Shown here piece by piece: positions 14,046 to 25,984 of a stretch of 64,000 bases of DNA. The stretch is from Spirodela intermedia (Eukaryota; Streptophyta; Magnoliopsida; Alismatales; Araceae). Position numbers and translations under genes: made by a program. Each line of letters begins with the position of its first letter. Positions within the stretch are counted from its first letter, which is position 1. The stretch is taken from the NCBI GenBank assembly GCA_902729315.2, contig LR746264.1, positions 5,915,878 through 5,979,877 on the forward strand. Direction: 5' to 3'. Below the pieces are notes generated by a model. It was given only the letters and a program-made list of their open reading frames with translations, was not told the DNA's origin and ran no database searches.

Positions 14046-14069
14046 AAAAAGATACATACGTATCTTTTT
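14046..14069. repeat. Perfect 10-bp inverted repeat between convergent genes
   Basis: The arms AAAAAGATAC (14046-14055) and GTATCTTTTT (14060-14069) are exact reverse complements around a four-base loop. The repeat lies in the 518-bp gap between the MED33 stop and the PPR stop, so both transcripts probably read into or near it. A role in 3' end formation is inference. Confidence 0.7.
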
Positions 14070-14082
14070 CATCCCGTAAGAA

Positions 14083-14109
14083 GCATACGTACATACGTAC
14101 GTATGTATC
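14083..14109. repeat. Short ACGT/TACG simple repeat, partly palindromic
   Basis: Alternating CATACGTA units form a second self-complementary patch just 3' of the hairpin. They sit about 40 bases beyond the stop codon of the minus-strand PPR gene. Confidence 0.6.
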
Positions 14110-14147
14110 CTTCTAGGTTTCCCTCTACAAGTTTTCCACTGGTTTAA

Positions 14148-16268
14148 TCACACGACTCCACTGCAGCCTGGTAGCTTCTTCAGCCCCCTAGCTTGCATTG
14201 CCTGCCTCACCAGAAGCACATCCTCCCATCTACCAGCATCTGCATATATATTGGAGAGGAGGACTTTGCTCGCCCCATGGTTGGGCTCCAGGCTCGTGAG
14301 GCCCCTCACCGCCTTCTCCCCAATCTCCACATTCCCGTGAGTCCTGCTCGCAGCCAACATGGTGCCCCATATGACCACATCCGGTTCCATGGGCATGGCC
14401 ACCACTAATTGGTGGGCCTCCTCGAGAAGCCCCGCCCTGCCTAGGAGATCCACCATGCAGCCATAGTGCTTGATCGTGGGTTCTATTTTGTAGGCATTCT
14501 TCATCTGCTCGAAGTAATGCTTCCCCTCTGCAACCAAACCTTTGTGGCAGCAGGCACTGAGAACCCCGATAAATGTGATCGAATTAGGCTTGATCTTGGT
14601 GTTCTCCAGTTCTGAGAAAATTCTAAGAGACATCTCCGCATGCCCATGCATGGCCAAGCCGCATATCACAGCATTCCAAGGGGAGATGTTCGCTGCTGAA
14701 TCTCTCGTCTGGTTGAACAGAAGCAGTGCCTCTCCGATGCTCCCACACTTGGAGTACATGTCGATGAGGGCTGCGCGCAGGTTGTCGGTCAGCCAGATGG
14801 AATGGTGCCTTATGTAATTATGAACCCGTCTCCCTTGTTCCAAAGTCCCAGAAGCAGAAATAGCAGACAGAACACTCAGCAGAGTGATTTCGTTCGGCTG
14901 GATCCCCTGAGCTTGCATGCCATGGAAGAGGTCCAGAGCCGCGGAGGGCGACCCCTTCTTGGAATAACCTGCAATCATCGTGCTCCAGGAGACGACGTCT
15001 CTGTCGGGCATCTCATCAAAGAGCGACCTTGCCGTTTCCAACATGTTGTTGTGAATGAATCCCCCGATGAGGGCATTCCAGGATGAGACGTTCCCCATGT
15101 CTCCTGACCAGAACTGGGAAGAAGCGAGCTCAATGTACCCACATTCGGCATAGAAATGGACGATCGTCGCCTGAACGAAGGCGTAGGAATCCAACCCACT
15201 CTTCAGAATCACTGCGTGGAACTGCCGGCCTTCGTTGAACGCCGAGAGGCGGGCGCATGAAGAGATCAAGTCAACGATCATGACTTCATTCGGCCGCCCA
15301 TCTACAACAACAGTCTTGGCCATCTCACGGTACATCAGCAAGGCTTCTTGAAGCCGGTTGGCCCTCAGATACCCGTCAACCATGGTGGCCCACGAGACCA
15401 AGTCCTTGGCGGGGATTCGCTCAAAGAGAACCCTCGCTGCGTCGGTCAGACCGGCCTTGGCGTAGCCGTTCAGCATGGTGTTCCATGTGACGATGTTCCT
15501 CTCCGGCATGCTGGTGAAGACAGTCTCCGACTCCTTGATGCTAGAAGAGAGAGCATAGAAATGAACCAGATTCGTCGAAACGAGGAGGAAATCCTCGAGC
15601 CCAGATTTAATCGCCAGCCCATGAACTGCCCTCCCTGTTACGATTGAATGAAGGTGGGAGCAGGCGGAGGTCACACTCGACAGGGTCACCTCATTCGGTC
15701 TGATGTCCGCAGAGAGCATCTCCTGGAAGACCCGAAGCGCCTGTGCGGGCTCGTCACGCTGTCCGAGACCCATGATCATGGTCGTGAACGAGACGCAGTC
15801 TCGATCGGGCATTTCGTCGAACAGCCGCCGGGCGCTCTCCAGCCGGCCCAGCTTCACGTACATGACGATCATAGTGTTCCAGGAAGCAGCGTCCAGCGGG
15901 GAACCTGACCGGAAAATGGATTCTGCGGCGTCTGGAGCTCTGCACTTACCATACATGTTGATGAGCCCGTTGCGGACGAAGACATTGCAGCGGTGGAGGC
16001 CGGACTTGACGGCCAGGGAGTGGATCTGCTCCCCCGACGGGAGGGAGAAGGCGAAGGCCTTCAGCGCCGCCACAACGTTGAACCCCAGGGAGCGGCCGCG
16101 GGACGACCGGCCGCCGTCCCGGAGAAGCGAGACGAGCTCGGGGTCAATGCCTCCTGTGGAGGAGACCCATCTCGGCCTCGGCAGGAGAAGCCTGCAAAAC
16201 CGGGAGCAAGACGACGGTGGGAAGGAGGAGAGCAAAATGGCGCCCTTCCGAGGCTGGGCATGGATCAT
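14148..16268 (-). CDS. Pentatricopeptide repeat protein, PLS class with E domain, intronless
   Basis: A 706-residue organelle RNA-binding protein of the type that selects C-to-U editing sites. The N-terminus (residues 1-40) is rich in Arg, Ser and Pro and lacks acidic residues, as expected of a mitochondrial or plastid presequence. From about residue 60 to 620 it is a run of P, L and S repeats with typical phrases (SWNTMI, LFDEMPDRD, ALIDMYSKCG, HYGCMVDLLGRAG). The C-terminus has the E motifs (LLSNIYADAGRW) and stops at LKKLPGCSGVV, so there is no DYW deaminase. Such proteins usually depend on a DYW partner supplied in trans. The overall pattern recalls Arabidopsis At5g19020 (MEF18), but I cannot confirm orthology. 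The start is the first ATG after a CT-repeat leader. Confidence 0.93.
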   Translation of the reverse strand: MIHAQPRKGAILLSSFPPSSCSRFCRLLLPRPRWVSSTGGIDPELVSLLRDGGRSSRGRSLGFNVVAALKAFAFSLPSGEQIHSLAVKSGLHRCNVFVRNGLINMYGKCRAPDAAESIFRSGSPLDAASWNTMIVMYVKLGRLESARRLFDEMPDRDCVSFTTMIMGLGQRDEPAQALRVFQEMLSADIRPNEVTLSSVTSACSHLHSIVTGRAVHGLAIKSGLEDFLLVSTNLVHFYALSSSIKESETVFTSMPERNIVTWNTMLNGYAKAGLTDAARVLFERIPAKDLVSWATMVDGYLRANRLQEALLMYREMAKTVVVDGRPNEVMIVDLISSCARLSAFNEGRQFHAVILKSGLDSYAFVQATIVHFYAECGYIELASSQFWSGDMGNVSSWNALIGGFIHNNMLETARSLFDEMPDRDVVSWSTMIAGYSKKGSPSAALDLFHGMQAQGIQPNEITLLSVLSAISASGTLEQGRRVHNYIRHHSIWLTDNLRAALIDMYSKCGSIGEALLLFNQTRDSAANISPWNAVICGLAMHGHAEMSLRIFSELENTKIKPNSITFIGVLSACCHKGLVAEGKHYFEQMKNAYKIEPTIKHYGCMVDLLGRAGLLEEAHQLVVAMPMEPDVVIWGTMLAASRTHGNVEIGEKAVRGLTSLEPNHGASKVLLSNIYADAGRWEDVLLVRQAMQARGLKKLPGCSGVV

Positions 16269-16656
16269 GAGACGACGTAGAAGAGCTCTTTCTCTCTCTC
16301 TCTCTCTCTATCTATTCCTCTGAAGGCCGAGAATTGAGAGACGAGAGACGAGAGACGACGGAGACGAAGACGACTGTGGTCCACTGCGCCATCCATGCGA
16401 TGGACTTCCCGAGAGGCGGTGGACCGCCGATCCGTGAGCCGGCGATTGCCAAGTCAGCGCACACTTCTAGACCTGATTGGCTACACGTCGGCAAAGCCAC
16501 GTATTAGAATTGAGTCAGCGGTGGACGGCGCATCGGGTTGGTCAATATCGGTGAAGAGAGGAAGAGGTTCCCTCCTATTTAAACGGTTCCGCCGTGTGAA
16601 ACAATCCTCGACGGGCTTCTCAAGGGATTTCGCTGGGTTGTGATCGTCGTTTCCAG
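16269..16656. promoter_or_regulatory. Divergent promoter of the PPR gene (-) and SEC61B (+)
   Basis: The PPR start codon and the presumed SEC61B leader exon are about 350 bp apart and face away from each other. A (TC)n microsatellite at 16291-16309 lies immediately 5' of the PPR ATG, in its leader. On the plus strand TATTTAAA at 16576-16583 is a plausible TATA box for SEC61B. It is followed by a short untranslated exon ending at a good donor (CCAG|GTATGA, intron from 16657). Confidence 0.5.
16291..16309. repeat. (TC)n microsatellite in the PPR leader
   Basis: About nine TC units on the plus strand, read as GA repeats in the minus-strand 5' leader. CT/GA tracts near transcription starts are common in plants. 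Confidence 0.85.
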
Positions 16657-17545
16657 GTATGAGCTCTCTAAATCTCTCGATCTCACCTCGATCTCCTATT
16701 CACCGCCTTTTACCGAAGGAAAAAGTTAATGGAGCGTTTCGCCGTTTCTCGGTTGCGCATGCATGCCGCTCTTGTGCATGCGGAGAGAACTGCCGGATCC
16801 GGATTTTTTTCTCTGGAAATAAGCTCTGGATGGCTATGGTCAGCACGAATTAATTCGCTGCATCTTGATTTGATTCTGAGCTATGCCTTGATAAGTTTTT
16901 TCTGTGGATCTCTTCTTCCTCATGTGCATTGGATTTCCAATGACGTTCAAAATACCTATTTTTTCCCTCGATTTTATGTCCCTTTCGCCTGTTAAGTTTG
17001 CTTGCGCTCGGCTCACCGCGATTTCGAAGGATTCATATACTTCGTGTATGGTGGTTTTCTAACAGATCTGGTTTTTTATCGCATGCGAAGGAAAAACTTT
17101 GGCTCTCTTTTTCTGATCCGTCAATCATTTTTCTTCTCTTTAAATAAATTGAATCTTTACCCGCTTTCAGGTTTTAATCCGACTTTTCCTGACTTGCTTG
17201 TTTGCCTAAGTCCCTCTCTGAATGTGACGTTAAAAGTACATTCCTCTTGTTTCCCTCAGCCCCTCTGAATTTTCACTGCATGTGATGCATGCAACGATCT
17301 TTTCTAAATAACTCTCCTGAAAGGTGCTACGGTTAGACCTTATTGTGACGATTTATGCATTTAGTGAACTTTCCTTCCGTACAACCGGAAAGGATGATAG
17401 AAGGACATTTTGGTTGTATTTGCTTAACTTTCATAAACTGAGGATAGTGCGTAAGTTGTTTAATTGGGTTTCTTGGTTCTGAAATCCAGTAAATAATTTG
17501 ACATTGGGAAAATAAATAGATGTCAAATTCGGTAATAAGCCATTG

Positions 17546-17645
17546 TAAGATGATCTTTGCTGTCATTCTGGACTTGCTCTTATCTGCTGTTAAAAAAGAT
17601 TGAAAACGTGGCGTTGGCAAGATAATCTTTGCTGTCATTCTGGAC
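17546..17645. repeat. Short direct repeat in the SEC61B leader intron
   Basis: A near-identical 26-base phrase containing ATCTTTGCTGTCATTCTGGA occurs twice with a spacing of about 73 bp (near 17547 and 17620). A second small duplication (TGTGGATA/CAGTAGG) occurs at about 18010 and 18075. Both are local and have no coding content. Confidence 0.65.
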
Positions 17646-18868
17646 CATTTATGTGTGTAACAGTCATGAGCATACCGTTTTATCTAATGCAATATTTTCA
17701 AAACAGGCATTTGCTACCGGGCTTAGAAAATACTTTTTGTCTTCTCTCAATTTTTACGTGTTAATCTTCCCAGTCTCATCCTAGCCTAACCTTCCACCGT
17801 CCCAGTCTCCTTCCTTGTGTGGCGACCTCCCTCTCTTTCCTTGGGAAGAGAGTGGTTGGCCTGAAAGAGGAGGCTTTTGGGTGTTCAGGAGGGGACTAGT
17901 GCACGAGAAGTATTAAAAAAGGGGGGGATGGAATTGCCGAAATAAATGTGGTTTGGGGATTCTTGTTGGGAAAGAAGCTCAATACTGATGGGGGTTTTCT
18001 ATCGAGCGGAGCTGTGGATATAGTAGGACATACCTCTGAAGTCAGTCTTTTGACAAGGGTTGAGGTTAAGCTGGTCTGTGGATACAGTAGGGCATATCTA
18101 GCATGTAGGCGCCTTTAAGTCTACTGATCTTGGATGGTGAAGAGCGAAAAACTCGGAATTTGTGAAGAATTTAGAAATTTTCCGTAGTCTTTTTTACGGC
18201 AGCCAAAAACAAGTAGTTGACAAATCTGTTATATCTCATCGACAAGCTTGTTGTTCCAATACTTCCAAGTATTTTCTGGCTAAAGAGTTACCATATGCAT
18301 CTTCACATTATCTTTCACACTTTACCTGATGTTGGCCTCGAAACCATGTCTCTTGTACAAGAACTGTATTGTGTGCATTTTATCAGCGTTGTTATTTCCC
18401 CGAAAGCCATTATGAGATCCGTTATGGATGTTACTGATGGTTCTGTTAAGCAGAGACTTTTAGTGGTAAATTACTGGGAATTTTTTAATTCACTTTTTTT
18501 GTTCGTGAGAGTCATATAGGAATGGTTGATGTTGCACCCCAAATAGGTGAATCATGGTGACTGATCTGTTGATCATAAGAAAATAGAGAAGAGTAATCTT
18601 GCAGTAGCCCTTCTTGGGGACCCCCATCGTCTTGATCCCAAAACTTGGTGCTCTCTGCGACTCGGATCCGAAAAAATAAGAAGAAACTTCCTGTAGGAAC
18701 TTGCGAAATAGTTGACATGTTTGTAACGTCAAAGGCTGTACATTTTGTGGAGCCTACTCTTACCAAAACTGGCCAAAAACGGCTTAGATTTTGGTCAAGG
18801 ATTTCCATCCCTACGTTCCTTTTATAACCGAAATATTTTGGTCAAATTTGCGCAGAGAACTAAGAGAA

Positions 18869-19120
18869 ATGGTGACAAACGGAGGAGCGCCGCCTCGAGG
18901 CAGCGCAGCGGCCGCTGCGAGCTTGCGCAGGCGGAGGACCGGTGGAGGCAGCAGCGCAGCTGGCGGTGGCGTGAACACCATGCTCCAATTCTACACCGAC
19001 GATGCCACCGGCCGCAAGATGTCCCCCAACACCGTGCTCATCATGAGCATCGGGTTCATCGCCGTTGTCGCCCTCCTGCACGTCGTCGGCAAGCTTTACC
19101 TCGTTCCCCGCAGTCAGTAG
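18869..19120 (+). CDS. SEC61B: Protein transport protein SEC61 subunit beta
   Basis: The small tail-anchored subunit of the ER translocon, which sits with SEC61 alpha and gamma. The 83-residue product has the plant layout: a disordered Ala/Gly/Arg N-terminus with an RRRR run (20-23), the conserved cytosolic [13 protein letters not shown] segment (38-50), SPN at 52-54, a single transmembrane helix (about 55-78) and a short lumenal tail. The coding region is one exon. An upstream leader intron (16657-18855, acceptor TTGCGCAG just before the ATG) is inferred from splice signals and the promoter position. A frame extending upstream to 18791 exists but lacks an ATG at its start, so 18869 is the start. 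Confidence 0.93.
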   Translation: MVTNGGAPPRGSAAAAASLRRRRTGGGSSAAGGGVNTMLQFYTDDATGRKMSPNTVLIMSIGFIAVVALLHVVGKLYLVPRSQ

Positions 19121-19967
19121 CTCCTCCTGCATGTAGTTTGACTCCTCTTGAACCTTTGGTACCGTTAGGTTGCGGAAAGAAGTGAAATAGCTCGACCATG
19201 GTGAGAGTGAGTCAGCAGGCTCTCTTTTGTTCCCATCTGACTCTCTCTTTTTTTCTTCCTTATTTCTTTAAATAGTTGACTTTTTCCCTTTCTTACTTTA
19301 TTTATTCTTAGAGCATATTTGGACCGAAAAGGATCTTTATTTGATGTTCCTGAAAAAATAAGGAATATGATCCGCACAACTTAAAAAGGTGATTAATATC
19401 TTCGGTCGTAAAAATGGGGATATCATTTTCGAGAACGATCTGATGAGGGAAAAGGAATCGTCTGGCCTTTAACATAAATATCATAACATATTTTACTTCA
19501 ATAAATTTATACCCATTAATTTTATCATCAGCAAAGGTATTATCTTTACTTCATTTTATATTTTAAGGGATTTTTTTTTAATTAAATGCTATCCAAATAT
19601 TCTAGTTACTAGAAAACCATCAGATTTCTCATATATTTTCCCCTCAAAATGCACGGATATTATACATACAAAATCTCAAAAATATCATCGATGAGATTTA
19701 GGTTTCTAAATTTAGTTCAGTATCAAGTACGAAATTAATTTCATATTTTTTTTATAAATCGTGTTGAACTATTAGAATGAAATTAAAATGGAAAAAATGT
19801 TCCTATTTTATTTAATGGAGTTGTTAGGAGGATCATGTTAAGTATAATGTGACCTCTCTCCAAAAGGGGTGAGAGAGTGCGAAGACGGGGAACGGAAACG
19901 ACGCGCAGCCACTGCGGTGCATCGCCCATCTCCCTTTCACGCCCTTGCCCTTTGGTTCTTGTGGGAA
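19121..19967. other. Intergenic spacer, SEC61B to ACP
   Basis: AT-rich sequence without a recognisable gene. It should contain the SEC61B 3' end and the ACP promoter. The last 120 bases before the ACP start are GC-richer and probably its leader. Confidence 0.5.
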
Positions 19968-22900
19968 ATGGCGGCGGCACGGAGCGCTCTTCTGAAGCAC
20001 CTCAGGGTGAGAGTCCTCCCCGATCTCCGCCCGGCCGCGATCCCCCCCGTCTGTGGCCTCCTTCACCTTCGCCGCGGATTCTCTGAGGAGGTGAGGGGGA
20101 CCTTCCTCGACAAGTCTGAGGTTGCCGACCGCGTCATTACCGTCGTTAAGAACTTCCAGAAGGTCGATCCCGCCAAGGTGTGTCGTTCTAATCTACCTCC
20201 GTCGTAACTCCTAAACTAGGTTTCAGATTCGGGTTTACTAGAGCCGGGCTTCTTGTCGCTGTTGTTCCATTTTGAGTGTTTGGTTCAATGAATCACGTCA
20301 TTCCTCATGGCGCTGTACGTCTAAACTCAATGGCATTGGGTACGCGGACTTTTCTAACTTTTTTATTTTTACTTTTGATCATTATAATCTTGGCCCAAAG
20401 CAGGAAACTAAACTCAATGACCGGTTGTCCTTCTATATTATCTATTAGACACTGGGTCCACTTGATTTTCTTCTTCGGTTTATCTTCGATGACGGACAGT
20501 GTACTTCTCAATGAATACCTTGTAGCATTAGTTGGTGGAGGTCGTGTTCCTTTTATGTGCAAAGGGGGAAGATATTTTTTCTCCCGCACGCAAATCCTTC
20601 CTAGGTTTTTTTTCTTAGGAAAAAATAGAGTTTTTTAATTCCGTTGTATCTGGAGATACAGAGAAAGAGAGAAAAAAAGTTCCTGTGATGGACCTAATAA
20701 ATACAATTAAGATAATACGTTATCTACATCTGTTGATATTTATACGACATGATTCGGTGAATAAGGAGTGAAATCGTCAGATGTCAAACAACAACAGAGA
20801 ACCGTAGTATGGCTTTGTTTGAATTCAGTTGGCGGATGTTTTTCACATGAGTTTTTTCAACGTTGAACAACAAAGGAACTCTTTATTTTTTCTTCCCAGC
20901 AGTTTGAGTTTTACAGGCTATTGACCTAGCTATGTTTTTCCCACTATTTTTTCGTATGGTTGCTGGTCTTCATTCACAAGTTTCTTTGAATGCAATACAT
21001 TACATGGTGCACTATTCACTAGGATCAGAGGTAGATTTTGGAATCTTTCGTATTTTTTTTGACGGAATATATGCGTGTTTGTAGTTCAGTTGCTCCTTTT
21101 ACCTGGGAACTCCCCTACCTGATCACTCATGCAACCTTCTTGGCTCGTCTGAGAGATAAACGTGATGCTTTTCCAGAGGGAGATTGGGGATCATGCAGTT
21201 AGGACGGTTTTTTCTCGTGCCACGCCTGAGATTGTTCAGTTAACTTTGTACCTGTGTCTGGATAGTAGCCACAGTTCAATTTCCTTTTCCTTTGGCCCAC
21301 ATGATTGGGTTTCTATATCATCTATACATATGTATTGAGGAACTTAATTCAGTTTCTTGGTGAGATAGATGCGACCTATTCTTGTGCAGTGGATGTGAAT
21401 CTTGGGTTCGCTAAAGTTTTACTCCTTGAACATGGAAAGTCGCCAGTCTTAAAAGCACAATAAGGGAAACATGACATGTCATTTCATGGATCCATGATGG
21501 ATTGACGAACAATTAATCTAGCATTTTGTGGTGACTATATTCTATGAATTGACCTTGTTTTCAATTTTATGGAAGTTTTCAGAATTATTTAGTGTTATGT
21601 AGAAATAGCAAGAGTTCTGTTGAAAATTGAAAACAAGTCTGTATAAAGCACAATGAAACCAAAGGAGAAGTGCTTGAGTTTCTCTCCCATCTGGAAGTTA
21701 TGATGGCACTTCTTTATCCTCCCCCCGTATGGAGTGATGTTCTTTTGCAAAATTTGAAAAATATTAGTACAGATATTTTTATTTTTTGCCTCACCGAAGT
21801 CTCGTATCAATATGCTGAGTTCGTCTTTGGATACCACTCTGATTATTCTTGAGTTTCCGTCCATCAAGGCCTCCTATTGCATTTCAGACCTTCCATCAGT
21901 CCTTTCAATCAGTTTATGCCCCCTCTTTCCTCAGCATTGATAATAGCTCAACGATTGATCTAGTTTGCTTTAACAATATGCTGTGATATATCAAATATCC
22001 ACCTGGATTCTCGGACAAAGTATTTTCTTCAAAAGGCATTTTCGAAGTTGGTTGGTTGACCATAACAATCATAAATCATTAAGAAGCTGCAGTCCTGGAA
22101 CGATGAATCATTATGAACGAAGTTGACCTGTGCGAGTCAGCAAGACTTACAAGAGTTGGTTTTTCAGCATGACTCAATCGACGAAGATCCCTTGGAATAC
22201 CCCCTGAATCTGTTGACCAACTTTGATTGGGACAGATCCACCACCTGCGTTAATTAGGAGAATTTTCTCGGACATAAACATGCGAAACCAATCGCCTTAA
22301 AATGGCAGATCCAAGAGTCATCTACTGATTTGCTAAATGTTTTTACTCAGTTCTCAAGTAACACCGAATTTCCTTTTAAAGGAGGATGCAGTCATACACT
22401 GGCATAAATCTCAGTTTCTTTTGACCCTTGATTATGTATTGAAATGATGGGTACAAGACAGCATATTATGGTGAAAAGGGAGACCTTGCTTCCTTCCGCT
22501 TTATTATTTTGTTTCCCATTTGTTAAATCTCCTGGGTACCATGGAAATCAGTTTGTCCTAGGAGGCTTTTCCAGAATATCAATGAAGTGCACGATGGTTC
22601 TTGTGTTAATCCTCCCTGGGTGTGATGGTTCAAGTTGACCTGTCTTTCCAGTAAGCCTAAATCTGGGGTCTTGAGCAGGTAATGGAAAGCATTTATAAGA
22701 CACATGCTGTGACCCTATTTAGTAACTCCACATATGGTTCTCTTCCGTAATTCTTCTCCTAAGTCTATGCATTCTATTTCGGATGGTAGGCTTTTATTGC
22801 ATTCCTGTTATTGTGTCGTGTGTATAGTAGTGTCCTCGTCTCCGTCATTTGGTTTTTTAATCACCCACCAGGCAAGCAGCTTGTACGGTGGACTTATCAA

Positions 22901-23398
22901 ATCATCGTCCTTTTTTCTACAAGTGATGGAGAAGAAGATTGACGACTATGAGAAAACTCAGTAGCTGCTGATTTGTTCCTTTTTTGATTGTGTTTTTAGA
23001 GATAATATATCGCTCTATGTTGAGATTCAAAATCTTGTATTTACCTCCTATCTTGCTTTCCTCTCCTCGAGGTTATTGACGTTAAGCTTCTTCACCCACT
23101 CATTTTGGTGGGGGATGTGATTAATTCAGAATGATCGATATTTATTACTGTTGACTTGTTCTTATGCATGATTGGGAGCATGTAGTCATTCTGAAATCAT
23201 ATTATGATGGCCCATGTGTAGGTGACCCCAAATGCCCATTTCAGTGATGACTTGGGCCTTGACAGCTTGGATGCTGTAGAAGTTGTGATGGCCTTGGAAG
23301 AGGAATTCGGATTCGAGATCCCTGACAGCGACGCCGACAAGATCAACTCCATCAACCTTGCCATTGACTTCATCTCCTCGCACCCCAGGGCTAAGTGA
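19968..23398 (+). CDS. mtACP: Mitochondrial acyl carrier protein, two exons
   Basis: Carries growing acyl chains on 4'-phosphopantetheine in mitochondrial type II fatty acid synthesis, which feeds lipoate formation. ACPs also associate with complex I and LYR-motif proteins. Exon 1 is 19968-20177 (70 codons) and exon 2 is 23222-23398, giving 128 residues. The presequence is Arg-rich (residues 1-37), then [18 protein letters not shown] opens the mature part. The attachment site is Ser85 in GLDSLD, followed by [17 protein letters not shown], diagnostic of mitochondrial ACPs. The single 3.0-kb phase-0 intron falls between DPAK and VTPN. Frame and boundaries fit exactly. Confidence 0.95.
20178..23221 (+). 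other. ACP intron (3.0 kb)
   Basis: AT-rich intron between a GTGTGT donor and a TGTAG acceptor. No nested gene or clear mobile element is visible. Confidence 0.7.
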
Positions 23399-23908
23399 GG
23401 CTCTGCCCTGCTCTTCTGGGACTCGGTGGGCCCCACTCACTGGGGAGAAGATGGGCACACACCCTTTTGCGTTAAATCTCCAGCGAACATTGGAACCGGT
23501 GTAGCAGCTTTGGGCTCATGTGAGTTGGGTAGGCGTTATCATTGGTTGCTGTTCACGCCGGTGGGAGAGGAAACTTGGGCGAGTTTTTTGCCTCTTTCTT
23601 CTTGGTAGTGTTGCTGTTTCACGCGGTTTCTCAATAAAACAAACAGAAAGAAGGGGGCTGCAGCGGGCCTCTGCATGCATGCCATTTCCTGATTGGGATC
23701 TTCGAGTGTGGGAAGATCGCAGCTCCTATGATAACCATCTAATCTATCCATCTAATCTATCCATCTATCATGCAGCAATAGATGATGAGCATGGTCGCAG
23801 CTTCCAACAACGGAGTCCAAACAAGTTCTGAAATGGCACTTGCATCGTGTGATAATTGGATGTAAAGTCCCTCTATTGTGATGAAAACTTCGTCGCCTCC
23901 CAGCCCAA

Positions 23909-23949
23909 CCCATCCCATCCCATCCCATCCCATCCCATCCCATCCCATC
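23909..23949. repeat. (CATCC)n pentanucleotide microsatellite
   Basis: About eight uninterrupted CATCC units. A related irregular array of ATCTAATCTATCC lies at 23737-23768. Confidence 0.9.
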
Positions 23950-24058
23950 TATATGGCCATCCTTCCAAGTATATTGTGGTTTGTTTTGTGACCCGATAAT
24001 CCTTGTTTGAGCACAAAATCTAGGGACCCACTGCCTCCTCTAACCCAGAGGTTGTGAC

Positions 24059-24083
24059 CCATCCATCCATCCATCCATCCATC
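24059..24083. repeat. (CCAT)n tetranucleotide microsatellite
   Basis: Six CCAT units in the ACP downstream spacer, 110 bp past the pentanucleotide array. Confidence 0.9.
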
Positions 24084-24147
24084 TCCTGATCGTCCCACCG
24101 GTGGGGTTAGGCATTTCCTCAAAAATCTTTTTTTTTTATTGCTTTCC

Positions 24148-24212
24148 ACACAGAACACACGCACACAAACACACACACACACATATATACAATATATATG
24201 CATATATATGTG
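24148..24212. repeat. (CA)n and (TA)n compound microsatellite
   Basis: A CA-rich tract with interruptions runs directly into alternating TA sequence. Confidence 0.85.
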
Positions 24213-25984
24213 TGCTCTACGGATGTATTAAAAAAATGCATATTTACCACGACAACTGACCGGCATCCGAATTAAATTTCATAAGTACATTTTCTTGGGG
24301 TCGGAAAGGATTAATGGGGATATTATTAAAAGGATTAATGGGTAATTTTATCTTTGATGATGATAAATATCGTAAATATGCTGACAACATTGTAAATACA
24401 TTTTTTTCCAAGCCGGGTCAAGAAGTGATCCCCTTAGGTTTGCTACTGGAGCCCACTTGGCTGTGATGGGTCTGCGCTTCATCCGTTTGGGTCGCATCGT
24501 GATCGCCTCGAGATTGGATCCGTCGCAGACATGCGCTCGTTCGCCGGGCCTCGTTTCACAATTGGTCACTTGAAATGTTGGAGATTGCGGAAAAGCCCCC
24601 CCATAACCCCCAAATCTCCCCTTCTTCCGGATTCCCCCTTCTACGCCGAGGGCTGCCAGGCCGTCCCGGGTGAGCACCTGGGGGACTTTTGCATGAGGAT
24701 TCGTCTCGTTGCTCGTGTTTTCTTTGGTATCTTCTTCGTCCCTGAGCTTAATGTTATCTTTTACGAAGGGTAATTACCCTTGGTTCGTGGCCGGTATGAG
24801 ATGAGTTGCGTTTTCCGATTTCTTGCTCGCGACGGTGTCTTCTTCCGGCATGTCTGAGAAGGTTTCCTCACTGTGCCTCTCTTGATTGCGCTTTCCTTGA
24901 TGGGACCAGAATTCCGAGCTAAATGATACGTTTCGGATCGCCAATTCTTGTGATCACAACACCGAATTCGTGACTCTTTCCTTGAAAACTTTATACCTTT
25001 TATGAGCAATCTGTCAACTCGTGGGATGTCTGATCTTAGAAATTGGAGCAATTCCTGCTTACAAAAAATGTGGGTGGCGAGAGATGACCTCTGATTTTTT
25101 AAGCATATTTCCAATGTGAAATAATATGTAAGACAACTCATCTCACTAGTGCTCAACACCAGGAATATGCGCAACACCAGGAATATGACAAATGGTCCGC
25201 AGAGGTGGGTATAGGCAAAGCTGCGGCAATAGGGATAGGGGGATGTGATGTGCTTTAGGCTATGGCAACGACTGATGTATTTGTCAATCACCGAATCACA
25301 AATACAATGGAGCCCAACGTCAGTGCCAAGCATCGAGATGATTAACGCGGCGGTGGGAGTGCCCATGGGCAAGGATGAGACAAGTCCAAAGCAGTGACAT
25401 GAGCAAATAATTCGTTGAAAGGTGGATGCTTTATCTACCAGAGACTATACTGGGTCAAAGATTGCTTCGCTCATGGAGGCAGAAAAGCACTGAGTGCCTT
25501 AACGAACCAAGAGGCACCAATGCTAACCCAACATCGAATCCTCCTCAACTGTTCAGGGCCTTGCACTGACTACCATATCCAAGCAAAGTGAGTGGGTACT
25601 GCCGGTCTAACTCGGCAGAATCCCAACCATCTTCCCCGATTAGTCCCAGCAGCCCATGCCCCAAGGGTTTCTCTATTAGGAAGAGGGTCAGCTGCCTGAG
25701 CATGTGGGGTTAAATTGTGGGGCCCACAATGGGATTATTGGCGCCTTTGTTACCCCTGTCATATAGCTTGGTCCCCGATGCAACGTGCCGTCCCTTGCGC
25801 ACCTGCATGGATTACCACCTGGTCTGTTCTGGTGGTACGGTTCTACTCCCTAAACCATGATCCACTTAACTAGGAGCGTCGCACTCTTGAGAGGGGTGTG
25901 TTCTTGAATTCTGCCAAGCCCAAAATTAGCTAAAATAGGTCTCATTCCTCATCGGTCTCTTAACGGTCTTTACCGATTGATAAT

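Noticed and set aside
15703-16323. 206-codon plus-strand frame
   Set aside because: Antisense to the N-terminal half of the minus-strand PPR gene; no motif.
18580-18760. Possible box C/D snoRNA in the SEC61B leader intron (TGATG and CTGA-like motifs)
   Set aside because: No terminal stem, and box spacing and guide region are not convincing.
24761-25372. 203-codon minus-strand frame downstream of ACP
   Set aside because: No recognisable family, irregular composition and no splice or promoter context. Kept as unsupported.
25400-25480. tRNA-like look of a stretch near the ACP-YAE1 spacer
   Set aside because: No acceptor stem pairing and no TTCGA-type T-loop, so no tRNA is called anywhere in the window.
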